From Candidatus Methylopumilus universalis (lineage in GTDB: Bacteria; Pseudomonadota; Gammaproteobacteria; Burkholderiales; Methylophilaceae): a DNA stretch of 64,000 nucleotides. Numbering within the stretch: position 1 is the stretch's first letter; each line of letters starts with the position of its first letter. Both the position numbers and the translations under genes were made by a program. A model generated the notes under the pieces. The model worked only from the letters and a program-made list of their open reading frames with translations. It did not search any database and was not told the DNA's origin. Positions 9,288 to 18,855 of this stretch are shown in pieces. The stretch is taken from contig CAMCXI010000003.1 in NCBI GenBank assembly GCA_945883335.1, positions 160,712-224,711 on the forward strand, in the 5' to 3' direction.

Positions 9288-9746
9288 TTATTTAATTCCA
9301 AGTAACTCAACATCAAAAATCAATGTTGCATTTGGCGGAATCACACTACCTGCACCGTGAACGCCATAGCCCATGTTTGGCGGGATGATTAAGGTACGTT
9401 TACCGCCCACTTTCATGCCAGCAAAGCCTTCATCCCAACCTTGAATCACTTGGCCGCCACCTAAGAAAAATACAAATGGCTCATGACGATCAAGTGAACT
9501 ATCAAATTTAGTGCCTTTACCATCAGCTTTGCTTGGGTCGTAAAGCCAGCCTGTGTAATGCACGGTAACGTTGAAGCCAGCTTCCGCTTCACGGCCTTCA
9601 CCAACGACCGTGTCATTTTTGACGAGTTCTGTGATGTTTTGTGTCATTGCAGTTTCCTTATTTGTTGTTTTTGAATCAGCTTTACAGCCTGTGATAGCGA
9701 GCATGGCAATCATTAAAGCGCTTGCCATTAAAGTACTTTTTTTCAT
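9288..9746 (-). CDS. FKBP-type peptidyl-prolyl isomerase, predicted lipoprotein
   Basis: 152-residue isomerase that accelerates X-Pro isomerisation. The start at 9746 has GGAG on the minus strand just upstream. Residues 1-21 form a lipoprotein signal ending AITGC (Cys21), so the mature protein would be lipid-anchored. The FKBP domain (about 55-152) shows VTVHYTGWLYDPSKADGKGTKFDSS, FFLGGGQVIQGWDEGFAGMKVGGKRTLIIPP and the C-terminal IPPNATLIFDVELLGI. A second in-frame ATG at 9647 (Met34) carries its own AAGGA seven bases upstream and would give a 119-residue cytosolic form with the usual length of small FKBPs; see findings. Confidence 0.92.
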   Translation of the reverse strand: MKKSTLMASALMIAMLAITGCKADSKTTNKETAMTQNITELVKNDTVVGEGREAEAGFNVTVHYTGWLYDPSKADGKGTKFDSSLDRHEPFVFFLGGGQVIQGWDEGFAGMKVGGKRTLIIPPNMGYGVHGAGSVIPPNATLIFDVELLGIK

Positions 9747-9838
9747 ATTGTGCTCCAAAATAAAAATCTTAATTATCATACCCGACTTACAAGATCAGAT
9801 TCAATCAAACTGACTTGATTCACGGGGGATACAAGGAT

Positions 9839-11248
9839 TTACTCCTGTTGATATACCCAGTTTAACAGCGCGTCTTGAGCGGGCCGAGTGGCTTCAGACC
9901 TTGACCCATTTGCAACAAATACCACCGACCAATAGCGGCCCTTTGCATCGAGCACATATCCTGCGAGACTTCTTACATTTTCAAGGGAGCCTGTTTTTAA
10001 GTGGGCGCGTCCGAACACCCCACCATCTTTTCGTTTGCTTAACGAACCATCCACTCCGTAGATAGGTAAAGAAGCAGTAAGTTCAGCCATCACTGGGCTT
10101 CGGAAAGCATCGCTCAGTAAAGCGCCCAAATGGCTTGCACTGATACGCTCAACCCTTGAGAGCCCGGCACCGTTTTCAAGCACTAACTCAGCAAAGTTAA
10201 ACCCTTTATTTTGTAACCAAGTCTTCAGCACAACTTCACTCTTTGCGATAGAAGCAACTTGTGATGAATCATTCAAACGACTTAAGTTTAAATATAAAGC
10301 GCGTGCCATCACGTTGTTACTGACTTTGTTCATATCTCGCAACATTTCTGCTAGCGTTGGCGAGGTGTGTTCCATGAGTAAAATTGCACTATCTGGCACA
10401 CTCACAATTCGGGCTTGCGTTTTATCTGCCAGAGCCCAACGTCCACCAACCTGCTCCCAAGCACTATGAAAAAGCTCACCAACGTATTCAGTGCCCTGCC
10501 AATTCACATCTAGATACTTTTCACCACAACTCACAGTATAATCACCTCGAAGATTCAGCACTCGTCCTTCACGCTTAATTTGCAGGCTACTCTTCCAATC
10601 CCCACACTCGCCTAACACTGGCTTAATATCTGCACGTTTAACCAGCCACTGCCAACTTGGGTAAGCCACCACTGTGATTTTTTCGCTACCTGGAATGAGT
10701 TGCAATCTAATGGCCTGCTGATTCACCATTAAGGCTTCTGCTGGCGCGTTGTAGGCACGAGTGGGTTTACCATCAAACGCTGCCGCATCAAAATTTTGTG
10801 GCGCATAAGCGCTGTTATCCAAATGAATCTCGCAACAGATTTCATCCAAGGCATACTTTTGTTTTAGCTCACTGGCCGCTTCAATTAAATGGGCAGTATT
10901 TAAGGCGGGGTCACCTGAACCCTTAATCCAAATCCCGCCTTGCAACTTGCCTTCTTGTGGCTGACTTAAGCTATAAAATTGTGTTTTCCAACGATAAGAT
11001 GGGCCAAGTAAATCGAGCGCCGCATAGCTAGTCACTAACTTCATTACGGATGCTGGATTGCGCGGCAAATCAGATTGGTAAGCCAATAATGCTTGCGGGG
11101 CATCTACCCGCTGAACATAAATACTGACATTTTCTAGCGGCACATTTTCCGCCTGAAGTGCTTGAACAACAGGCGCAGGTAATTGCACATTTTGTGCAAA
11201 AGCAAGCTCACAAAAAAACGCCAATGAAACAGCAAGCATTAAGCGCAT
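9839..11248 (-). CDS. dacB: D-alanyl-D-alanine carboxypeptidase/endopeptidase (PBP4)
   Basis: Periplasmic S13-family penicillin-binding protein that removes terminal D-Ala and cleaves peptide cross-links during peptidoglycan maturation. Residues 1-18 form the signal peptide ending AFA. The active-site tetrad is Ser67-Val-Met-Lys70 in NPASVMK; the SxN motif appears as SNN in NKVSNNVMARAL and KTG in HLKTGSLENVRSLAG. The 469-residue length agrees with PBP4. The first ten bases overlap the end of bioA, so translation is probably coupled, although the two functions are unrelated. No terminator hairpin was recognised after the gene. Confidence 0.92.
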   Translation of the reverse strand: MRLMLAVSLAFFCELAFAQNVQLPAPVVQALQAENVPLENVSIYVQRVDAPQALLAYQSDLPRNPASVMKLVTSYAALDLLGPSYRWKTQFYSLSQPQEGKLQGGIWIKGSGDPALNTAHLIEAASELKQKYALDEICCEIHLDNSAYAPQNFDAAAFDGKPTRAYNAPAEALMVNQQAIRLQLIPGSEKITVVAYPSWQWLVKRADIKPVLGECGDWKSSLQIKREGRVLNLRGDYTVSCGEKYLDVNWQGTEYVGELFHSAWEQVGGRWALADKTQARIVSVPDSAILLMEHTSPTLAEMLRDMNKVSNNVMARALYLNLSRLNDSSQVASIAKSEVVLKTWLQNKGFNFAELVLENGAGLSRVERISASHLGALLSDAFRSPVMAELTASLPIYGVDGSLSKRKDGGVFGRAHLKTGSLENVRSLAGYVLDAKGRYWSVVFVANGSRSEATRPAQDALLNWVYQQE

Positions 11249-12543
11249 GCCAGCACCACTTGCTTAGTCGTCTTCAGCATAAAATCGATTTCATCTTGGC
11301 TGATCACATATGGCGGCATCCAATAAACGGTATTGCCAATTGGTCTAAGCAACAAGCCCTCAGCCAATGCCTGCTGATAAAAGTGCTGTTGGAATTGCTT
11401 ATTCTTTGTTTGCACATCAAATGCCCAGACCATGCCTTGATTACGAACATTTGTCATTGGCAAGTCATTCCATGTGCTTATTTGACCGCTAATGTAAGCC
11501 GTTTTTGCTTGGTTTTTACTCAGCACATCATCTTGCTCAAAAATTGCTAACGTGGCTAAGGCCGCACTACATGCCAAGGCATTGCCTGTATAACTGTGCG
11601 AATGTAAAAAGCCGCGTGCGACACTATCATCATAAAAGGCCTGATAAATCTCATCGCTTGTCAGCGTCACTGACAATGGCAAATAGCCGCCCGTAATGCC
11701 TTTTGAAAGACAAATAAAATCTGGCTTGATATTGGCATGTTCGCAGGCAAACATCGTCCCTGTGCGACCAAAACCCACGGCAATTTCATCGGCAATTAAA
11801 TGGACTTGATATTGCGTGCAAATTTCTCGTGCACGTTTTAGATAAGCAGGGTGATACATCCCCATGCCAGACGCACACTGAATCATTGGCTCGATAATAA
11901 AAGCGGCAATTTCAGCATGATGTTGTTTTAGATATGCATCTAAAAAATCAGCACAGCGACTCGCATAAGCCTCCGCACTCTCACCAGCCTCAGCCAAACG
12001 CGCATCTGGTGATGGCATTTGCGCACTCTGGCGCAACAATGACGCATAAGTATCTTTAAAAATCGCGACATCGGTCACCGATAAAGCACCAATAGTTTCA
12101 CCGTGATAACTATTTTGCAGACTTAAAAACTGACTCTTTTGTGGCTGACCAATATTGCGCCAATAATGAAAGCTCATTTTGAGCGCTATTTCAGTGGCAG
12201 ACGCACCATCTGAAGCATAGAAGCAATGCCCCAATTCCGTTAAGGCAGCTAGCTTTTCAGACAACTGCACGACAGGCTCATGCGTGAAGCCGGCCAACAT
12301 AACGTGCTCTAGTGTATTTAACTGTTCAGTAATTGCGGCTTTAATGCGCGGCTCGTTATGCCCAAACAAATTCACCCACCAAGAGCTCACGCCATCTAAA
12401 TAAGGCTTACCCTCAAAATCTTTGAGCCAAACGCCATCGCCGCTAGCAATGGGTAAAAGCGGCAGGGTTTCGTGTGCTTTCATTTGTGTGCACGGATGCC
12501 ACACAGACTTTAAACTACGGTTGAGTAAATCTTTATTTTTCAC
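11239..12543 (-). CDS. bioA: Adenosylmethionine-8-amino-7-oxononanoate aminotransferase
   Basis: PLP enzyme of biotin synthesis converting 7-keto-8-aminopelargonate to 7,8-diaminopelargonate with S-adenosylmethionine as amino donor. The 434 residues show the BioA start (SVWHPCTQMKAH), the GVSSWWVNLFGHNEPRI motif, SDGASATEIALKMS, the PLP Asp region LIADEIAVGFGRTG and the Schiff-base lysine Lys281 in CLSKGITGGYLPLS. The start codon is GTG; its G is also the last base of the upstream gene's TAG stop, which suggests termination-reinitiation coupling. Other bio genes are not in the window, so biotin genes are dispersed here. It overlaps dacB downstream by ten bases. Confidence 0.93.
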   Translation of the reverse strand: MKNKDLLNRSLKSVWHPCTQMKAHETLPLLPIASGDGVWLKDFEGKPYLDGVSSWWVNLFGHNEPRIKAAITEQLNTLEHVMLAGFTHEPVVQLSEKLAALTELGHCFYASDGASATEIALKMSFHYWRNIGQPQKSQFLSLQNSYHGETIGALSVTDVAIFKDTYASLLRQSAQMPSPDARLAEAGESAEAYASRCADFLDAYLKQHHAEIAAFIIEPMIQCASGMGMYHPAYLKRAREICTQYQVHLIADEIAVGFGRTGTMFACEHANIKPDFICLSKGITGGYLPLSVTLTSDEIYQAFYDDSVARGFLHSHSYTGNALACSAALATLAIFEQDDVLSKNQAKTAYISGQISTWNDLPMTNVRNQGMVWAFDVQTKNKQFQQHFYQQALAEGLLLRPIGNTVYWMPPYVISQDEIDFMLKTTKQVVLACA

Positions 12544-13133
12544 TAATGTAAAACCTGTGATGAAGTCACTGGTGGCGTAATAAAGTGACTACTTTGCACA
12601 CCAATATCCCAAGCGGCCTCTTTACTGGCCAATTGCAACATGTTGCCGAAGGCAGTCTTGAGTTCGGCATTAAAAGCAATTTGCGCGTTAATGCCATCTT
12701 TAGCGCTAAACTCAAGCACGAATTGTTTGACGTTATCGGTCAATACTTTGCAAGCAATCGCCAGCATGGGCGCCACTAAGCGAGCGCTTCGATTAGATTG
12801 ATATTGCGTACTGAAATCTAAATTTTGCGTGGAAGTTTTCATTAACGCTTCGGAAGTAATTGAAGAGGCAGACATCAGCTTTCCACTAACTGCATCCAAG
12901 CCACCTTGCGCATTCATCACCACAGCATGCATATAAGAACCAACTTCCTCCTGACTGCCCTGCAACCAAGCAGAAATGGACTTAGCGATGCGACGGGTAA
13001 TCCAAATCGCAAGCTCGGTATTGTCAGACAAGCCAACCTTAAATAATAAACGGTCTTGCTCAGCATCAAATGCTAAAATCAATTGCTCTATGACTGCTGG
13101 TGGTGAACCAGCTTGACCAACGATTTCACTCAC
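12543..13133 (-). CDS. Conserved hypothetical protein of the bioA-dacB operon
   Basis: A 196-residue protein that I do not recognise. It has no signal peptide or transmembrane helix. The first half looks like a mixed alpha/beta domain (DRLLFKVGLSDNTELAIWITRRIAKSISAWL), then a Ser/Thr-rich middle (SASSITSEALMKTSTQNLDFSTQYQSNRSARL) and a second alpha/beta segment (FVLEFSAKDGINAQIAFNAELKTAFGNMLQLASKEAAWDIG). It is the first gene of the minus-strand operon and its TAG shares a base with the GTG of bioA. Base composition is like its neighbours, so transfer is not indicated. A link to biotin metabolism is not supported beyond position. Confidence 0.75.
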   Translation of the reverse strand: MSEIVGQAGSPPAVIEQLILAFDAEQDRLLFKVGLSDNTELAIWITRRIAKSISAWLQGSQEEVGSYMHAVVMNAQGGLDAVSGKLMSASSITSEALMKTSTQNLDFSTQYQSNRSARLVAPMLAIACKVLTDNVKQFVLEFSAKDGINAQIAFNAELKTAFGNMLQLASKEAAWDIGVQSSHFITPPVTSSQVLH

Positions 13134-13246
13134 AATAAGTGTCCTTAAAACTCAAACGATCAATATTGTTATTATCGCTGATTGTGTTGAATTTACTTAT
13201 AGATTTTATTTACCCAAATTTTTATTACAAAAATTTCATCCTCGCT

Positions 13247-13270
13247 CTTGAAATAAAAATCCCCGCCCCA
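13247..13270 (+). promoter_or_regulatory. Sigma32-like heat-shock promoter of groESL
   Basis: CTTGAAA (13247-13253) and CCCCAAAG (from 13266) match the heat-shock consensus CTTGAAA and CCCCATNT, with a 12-base spacer, slightly short. It lies immediately upstream of the CIRCE element. Confidence 0.55.
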
Positions 13271-13275
13271 AAGTA

Positions 13276-13302
13276 TTAGCAGTCGATGGACAGGAGTGCT
13301 AA
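13276..13302 (+). promoter_or_regulatory. CIRCE operator (HrcA binding site)
   Basis: TTAGCAGTC (13276-13284), nine bases, then GAGTGCTAA (13294-13302). This is the CIRCE inverted repeat TTAGCACTC-N9-GAGTGCTAA with one mismatch in the left arm. It lies 57 bases before groES. HrcA repression is established knowledge for CIRCE; hrcA itself is not in the window. Confidence 0.9.
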
Positions 13303-13359
13303 AATGCATTCCAAGATTTTTGTTATTCGTTATTTATTCAATTATTAAGGAGTTCGTTT

Positions 13360-13650
13360 ATGAAAATTCGTCCTTTACACGATCGCGTGATCGTTAAGCG
13401 TTTAGAAGAAGTGCGTACTACTGCATCTGGTATCGTAATCCCAGACACCGCTACTGAAAAACCAGACCAAGGCGAAGTTGTTGCTGTAGGCCCAGGTAAG
13501 AAAGATGACAACGGCAAAGTGATTGCACTTGACGTTAAAGTTGGTGACAAAGTGTTATTCGGCAAATACGCTGGCCAGACTGTAAAAGTTGGCGGCGATG
13601 AATTGTTAGTGATGCGTGAAGAAGACTTGATGGGTGTTGTAGAGGCTTAA
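13360..13650 (+). CDS. groES: Co-chaperonin GroES
   Basis: 96-residue heptameric lid of the GroEL chamber. Sequence opens [17 protein letters not shown] and contains the mobile loop ([21 protein letters not shown]), [34 protein letters not shown] at the end, all diagnostic. AAGGAG lies nine bases before the ATG. Expression should be controlled by the CIRCE operator and a sigma32-like promoter upstream, and the gene is co-transcribed with groEL 97 bases downstream. Confidence 0.98.
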   Translation: MKIRPLHDRVIVKRLEEVRTTASGIVIPDTATEKPDQGEVVAVGPGKKDDNGKVIALDVKVGDKVLFGKYAGQTVKVGGDELLVMREEDLMGVVEA

Positions 13651-13731
13651 TTGCCCGACCCCCTTAAACTTCAAATCGAAGCAAAGCTTTGAATTTAAGC
13701 ATTAAAGAATTTTTAGTAATTAATTAAGTAA

Positions 13732-15390
<1,659 letters not shown>

Positions 15391-15420
15391 TCCTTGCTTG
15401 CTTAAGCATCGAAATAAAAA

Positions 15421-15442
15421 ACCCGCTTCGGCGGGTTTTTTT
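15421..15442 (+). terminator. Rho-independent terminator of groESL
   Basis: ACCCGC-TTCG-GCGGGT (15421-15436), a 6-bp stem with a UUCG tetraloop, followed by a run of T. A-rich flank on the other side means it can also work on the minus strand. Confidence 0.92.
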
Positions 15443-15513
15443 ATGTTAACTATGTGAACTATTGTCTAGATTCTGAAAAGCCAGTTAATAGCTAAAGCGA
15501 TTTGTTTTGCGCC

Positions 15514-15616
15514 AAAAAAAAGCCCCAACTAAGGGGATCAGTCGGGGCGAAATGCCTTTAAAGGCGCCACGCTCAGGGAGGGAAGCGTGGGACTGTGAGT
15601 TGATAGTTCGGTGACT
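15514..15616 (-). ncRNA. Probable trans-acting small RNA with CU-rich loop
   Basis: On the minus strand this gap reads as a compact RNA. Going 5' to 3' there is a hairpin CCACGCT / AGCGTGG (plus 15567-15573 and 15584-15590) exposing the loop UCCCUCCCUG, then a GCCUUUAAAGGC palindrome, then a terminator hairpin (plus 15522-15530 with 15540-15548, GCCCC arms) and eight U (plus 15514-15521). A TATGAT box (plus 15623-15628) would start transcription near 15616, giving about 100 nt; no good -35 was seen. The loop resembles anti-Shine-Dalgarno loops of bacterial sRNAs. A betaproteobacterial sRNA family toxic to E. coli is one candidate relative, from memory only. No open reading frame fits. Confidence 0.6.
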
Positions 15617-15733
15617 TAAAAAATCATAGAACGCTCAACATCACCATCACACTTGTAAAGACCCACGATACCTGAGCAAAGTTCAAGACTATTTAATCTC
15701 TTTTAAGTTGTTCTCGAAGCAGCGCCGACCTGC

Positions 15734-15739
15734 GATAAT
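15734..15739 (+). promoter_or_regulatory. Possible -10 box of uvrD
   Basis: GATAAT at 15734-15739 lies only six bases before the uvrD ATG, with a poor -35 (TTCTCG, 17 bases upstream). If used, the mRNA would be nearly leaderless. Weak prediction. Confidence 0.25.
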
Positions 15740-15745
15740 CTCACC

Positions 15746-17944
15746 ATGACCACATCAAACGCATCTCAAGACTCACTCCTTAGCGGGCTCAACGATAAGC
15801 AATTAGAAGCTGTGACTTTGCCGCATCAGTCTGCGCTGATTTTAGCAGGTGCTGGCAGTGGTAAAACACGCGTGCTCACTACGCGTATCGCATGGCTTAT
15901 TCAAACCGGGCAGGTTTCACCCACTGGTTTATTAGCGGTAACATTTACTAATAAAGCAGCCAAAGAAATGCTCACAAGGCTCACCACTATGTTGCCGATT
16001 AATACGCGCGGCATGTGGGTTGGTACTTTTCACGGGCTATGCAATCGTCTATTAAGAGCCCACCACCGTGAAGCTTTGTTACCTGCTACTTTCCAGATTC
16101 TAGATTCTGCCGATCAGCTTTCCGCGATTAAGCGTCTGATGAAGGTCATGAATGTTGACGATGAAAAATTCCCACCAAAACAGGTGATGGGATATATCAA
16201 TAGCTGTAAAGAAGAAGGGCTGCGTGCCCACAGCGTAGATGCTTACGATCCACATTCACAGCGTATGCGTGAGATTTTTGAAGAATACGATAAGCAATGT
16301 CAACGCGAAGGCGTGGTGGATTTTGCGGAGTTATTGTTGCGTTGCTATGAGCTACTTAGCAGTGACACAAACATTCGTCAGCATTACCAAGCGCGTTTTA
16401 AATACATCTTAGTGGATGAGTTTCAGGACACCAACAAACTGCAATATATGTGGCTCAAGTTATTTGCTTGCATTGGCAAAGAAGAGCCCAACAACTGTAT
16501 TTTTGCTGTGGGTGATGATGACCAATCGATTTACGCTTTTCGCGGGGCGCGGGTGGGGAATATGCGTGATTTTGAAGTGGACTTTAAAGTACAAAACATC
16601 GTCAAACTTGAAGAAAACTATCGCTCTCACAGCAATATTTTGGATGCAGCCAATGCCATTATTTCAAATAATAAAAACCGTTTAGGTAAGAACTTATGGA
16701 CGTCGGCTGGCGCTGGCGAACCAGTTCGCGTATACCAGGCGTATAACGATATAGACGAAGCGAGCTTTATTGTTGATGAAGTGAAAATGCTACACAACGA
16801 TGGATGGAGGCTCAATGACATCGCACTGCTTTATCGCTCAAACGCCCAATCTCGTGTGATTGAACATGCGCTTTTCTCAAACAACATTCCATATCGCGTG
16901 TACGGCGGTTTACGCTTTTTTGAACGCGCCGAAATCAAACATGCGATGGCGTATTTACGCCTGATTAATAATCCAGAAGACGATGTCGCTTTATTACGGG
17001 TGATTAATTTCCCAACTCGAGGTATTGGTGCGCGAAGCTTGGAACAACTTCAAGAAAGCGCCCGTGCGCAAGATTGTAGCCTGTGGCAAGCTGCCATTAA
17101 CAAAGTCGGAAATGGTCGCCCAGGTAAAGGCCTGGAAGGTTTTGTAGCGCTTATTAAGCAAATGCAAGACGATGCAAAAGGCTTAACGCTCAAAGAAATG
17201 ACTGAGATTGCGACCACGATGTCTGGCCTCAAAAACTTCTATCAGCTAGAAAAAGAAGGCGAAGACCGTATTGCCAACTTGGATGAGCTGATTAATGCTG
17301 CCGTAAGTTTTATGAATAATAATAGTGGTGCCTTAGAAGACAACAGCAACGGCCTCACGGAGTTTTTAACTCACGCCAGCCTTGAGGCAGGTGAACACCA
17401 GGCCGATGTAGGCGCTGATGCACTTCAAATGATGACTGTCCATGCAGCTAAGGGCTTAGAGTTTAAAGCCGTATTTATTAGCGGCTTGGAGGAAGGCTTA
17501 TGCCCACATGAAAATAGCTTGTACGAAAATAACGGCTTAGAAGAAGAACGCAGATTAATGTATGTGGCAGTAACCCGCGCAAGACAACGACTTTACTTAA
17601 GCCACGCACAAAGCCGCATGTTGCATGGACAAATTCGTTACGGTATTGCGTCACGCTTTTTAGATGAGATTCCTGTTGCTTTATTGAAACGCTTAAACAG
17701 CAAACCAGCACCAAAACCAAGCATATCCAGTCATTATGACAACAGCTATCAAAGCGCGCCAACAGCGAGCATTAGCGATGCAATGCCTTGGAAGATAGGC
17801 CAAGCCGTTTCCCATGCTAAATTTGGGCAAGGCGTGGTGGTGAGCTATGAGGGAAATGCCAGCGATATGCGCATCCAAATTAACTTTGGACGCGAAGGGC
17901 TTAAATGGCTGGCAATGGAGTATGCGAAACTAGAGAAAGTCTAA
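15746..17944 (+). CDS. uvrD: DNA helicase II, UvrD/PcrA type
   Basis: SF1A 3'-5' DNA helicase for nucleotide excision repair, mismatch repair and clearing of replication conflicts. In 732 residues the motifs are seen in order: LNDKQLEAV (Q motif), Walker A AGAGSGKT (residues 34-41), motif Ia VTFTNKAAKEM, motif II LVDEFQDTN, motif III VGDDDQSIYAFRGA, motif IV LEENYRSH, motif V MTVHAAKGLEF and motif VI EERRLMYVAVTRAR. The C-terminal 60 residues form the Tudor-like domain with GQAVSHAKFGQGVVVSYEG. The upstream start ATG lacks an evident SD sequence; MTTSNASQDSLLSGLN fits UvrD N-termini. Confidence 0.96.
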   Translation: MTTSNASQDSLLSGLNDKQLEAVTLPHQSALILAGAGSGKTRVLTTRIAWLIQTGQVSPTGLLAVTFTNKAAKEMLTRLTTMLPINTRGMWVGTFHGLCNRLLRAHHREALLPATFQILDSADQLSAIKRLMKVMNVDDEKFPPKQVMGYINSCKEEGLRAHSVDAYDPHSQRMREIFEEYDKQCQREGVVDFAELLLRCYELLSSDTNIRQHYQARFKYILVDEFQDTNKLQYMWLKLFACIGKEEPNNCIFAVGDDDQSIYAFRGARVGNMRDFEVDFKVQNIVKLEENYRSHSNILDAANAIISNNKNRLGKNLWTSAGAGEPVRVYQAYNDIDEASFIVDEVKMLHNDGWRLNDIALLYRSNAQSRVIEHALFSNNIPYRVYGGLRFFERAEIKHAMAYLRLINNPEDDVALLRVINFPTRGIGARSLEQLQESARAQDCSLWQAAINKVGNGRPGKGLEGFVALIKQMQDDAKGLTLKEMTEIATTMSGLKNFYQLEKEGEDRIANLDELINAAVSFMNNNSGALEDNSNGLTEFLTHASLEAGEHQADVGADALQMMTVHAAKGLEFKAVFISGLEEGLCPHENSLYENNGLEEERRLMYVAVTRARQRLYLSHAQSRMLHGQIRYGIASRFLDEIPVALLKRLNSKPAPKPSISSHYDNSYQSAPTASISDAMPWKIGQAVSHAKFGQGVVVSYEGNASDMRIQINFGREGLKWLAMEYAKLEKV

Positions 17945-18006
17945 AAGAAACCTAAACAAAACCAAGCTAGGCCCTAGTTTCGCAAGAAAGCTTTGAAAAT
18001 TAACGC

Positions 18007-18834
18007 TTAGCTAACGAAATCTTCGCCTTTTTTGTAATACATAGATAAGAAGCTGAAATATTGGATGGAGAACAAGAAGGCTGTTGCCATCAGTGATACA
18101 AACATAATCAGCATCATGCCTAAAAACGCAGCAATCCCTTTCGCGAAAATAGCGATCACACCAATCAAAAGACCAAGCACTAACATGACGCCCACAACCG
18201 CCAAGGTTAGGGTGACCCAAGCAGTAATTAATGCTGTGATATTGTGTAAGGCGGCCCAAACACTATGCCCAATAGACTTAAATACTGAATATTGATGATA
18301 AGAAATCAACAGCGGAGAGTACCAAGTGGCTAATAAAAGTGGCACTTGCAAGATCAACAACTTAAGCATTAACCACCAAAAACCAATAGGCATCACCTCT
18401 TTATCCATCTGCTGGATATCCATCGATTGAATGTCGGCTTCTGTAAGTGCAATCATGATTAAACGATAGACAAAGAAAACCACCCCCAAGAAAATTAACT
18501 GTTTAGCGTGTGGCTTCACTCGATGAAAAATTTCTGTGACTGCGGTCATTCTTTCGGCATGCGTTTCGCGACAAACACCAATCACGACCGAAGTGAAAAT
18601 TGGCCAGCTAAAAGTTAACGCCAAACCCAAAAAACCAACAAAAAACAAGATAATGATTGAGCCATGTGCTTGGTTAATTTGCTCAATAATCCCGAGCACT
18701 AGAATGGGTAAGAACTGAAAAAATACAAGATAGAGGGAAGACAAGCCCATCCATTTAGCAGGATGTTGTTTGAAGAGCGCCAAACTATTTGTCACCCAGC
18801 TAAAACCTAGTTTCACTTTTGATCTAAACGTCAT
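18007..18834 (-). CDS. BPSS1780-family inner-membrane protein
   Basis: A 275-residue integral membrane protein with five or six hydrophobic helices (about 26-50, 60-88, 115-135, 150-175, 195-240 and 245-265). The N-terminal block GFSWVTNSLALFKQHPAKWM is the signature I associate with the betaproteobacterial BPSS1780 family, whose function is unknown. It converges on uvrD and is followed upstream by thrB, 21 bases away on the same strand; co-transcription with thrB is likely. Confidence 0.8.
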   Translation of the reverse strand: MTFRSKVKLGFSWVTNSLALFKQHPAKWMGLSSLYLVFFQFLPILVLGIIEQINQAHGSIIILFFVGFLGLALTFSWPIFTSVVIGVCRETHAERMTAVTEIFHRVKPHAKQLIFLGVVFFVYRLIMIALTEADIQSMDIQQMDKEVMPIGFWWLMLKLLILQVPLLLATWYSPLLISYHQYSVFKSIGHSVWAALHNITALITAWVTLTLAVVGVMLVLGLLIGVIAIFAKGIAAFLGMMLIMFVSLMATAFLFSIQYFSFLSMYYKKGEDFVS

Positions 18835-18855
18835 ATTTTTTCCAATTTCAATCTA

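Noticed and set aside
15554..15565. GCCTTTAAAGGC as a separate hairpin
   Set aside because: Perfect palindrome without loop; cannot fold on its own, so treated as linker of the sRNA candidate.
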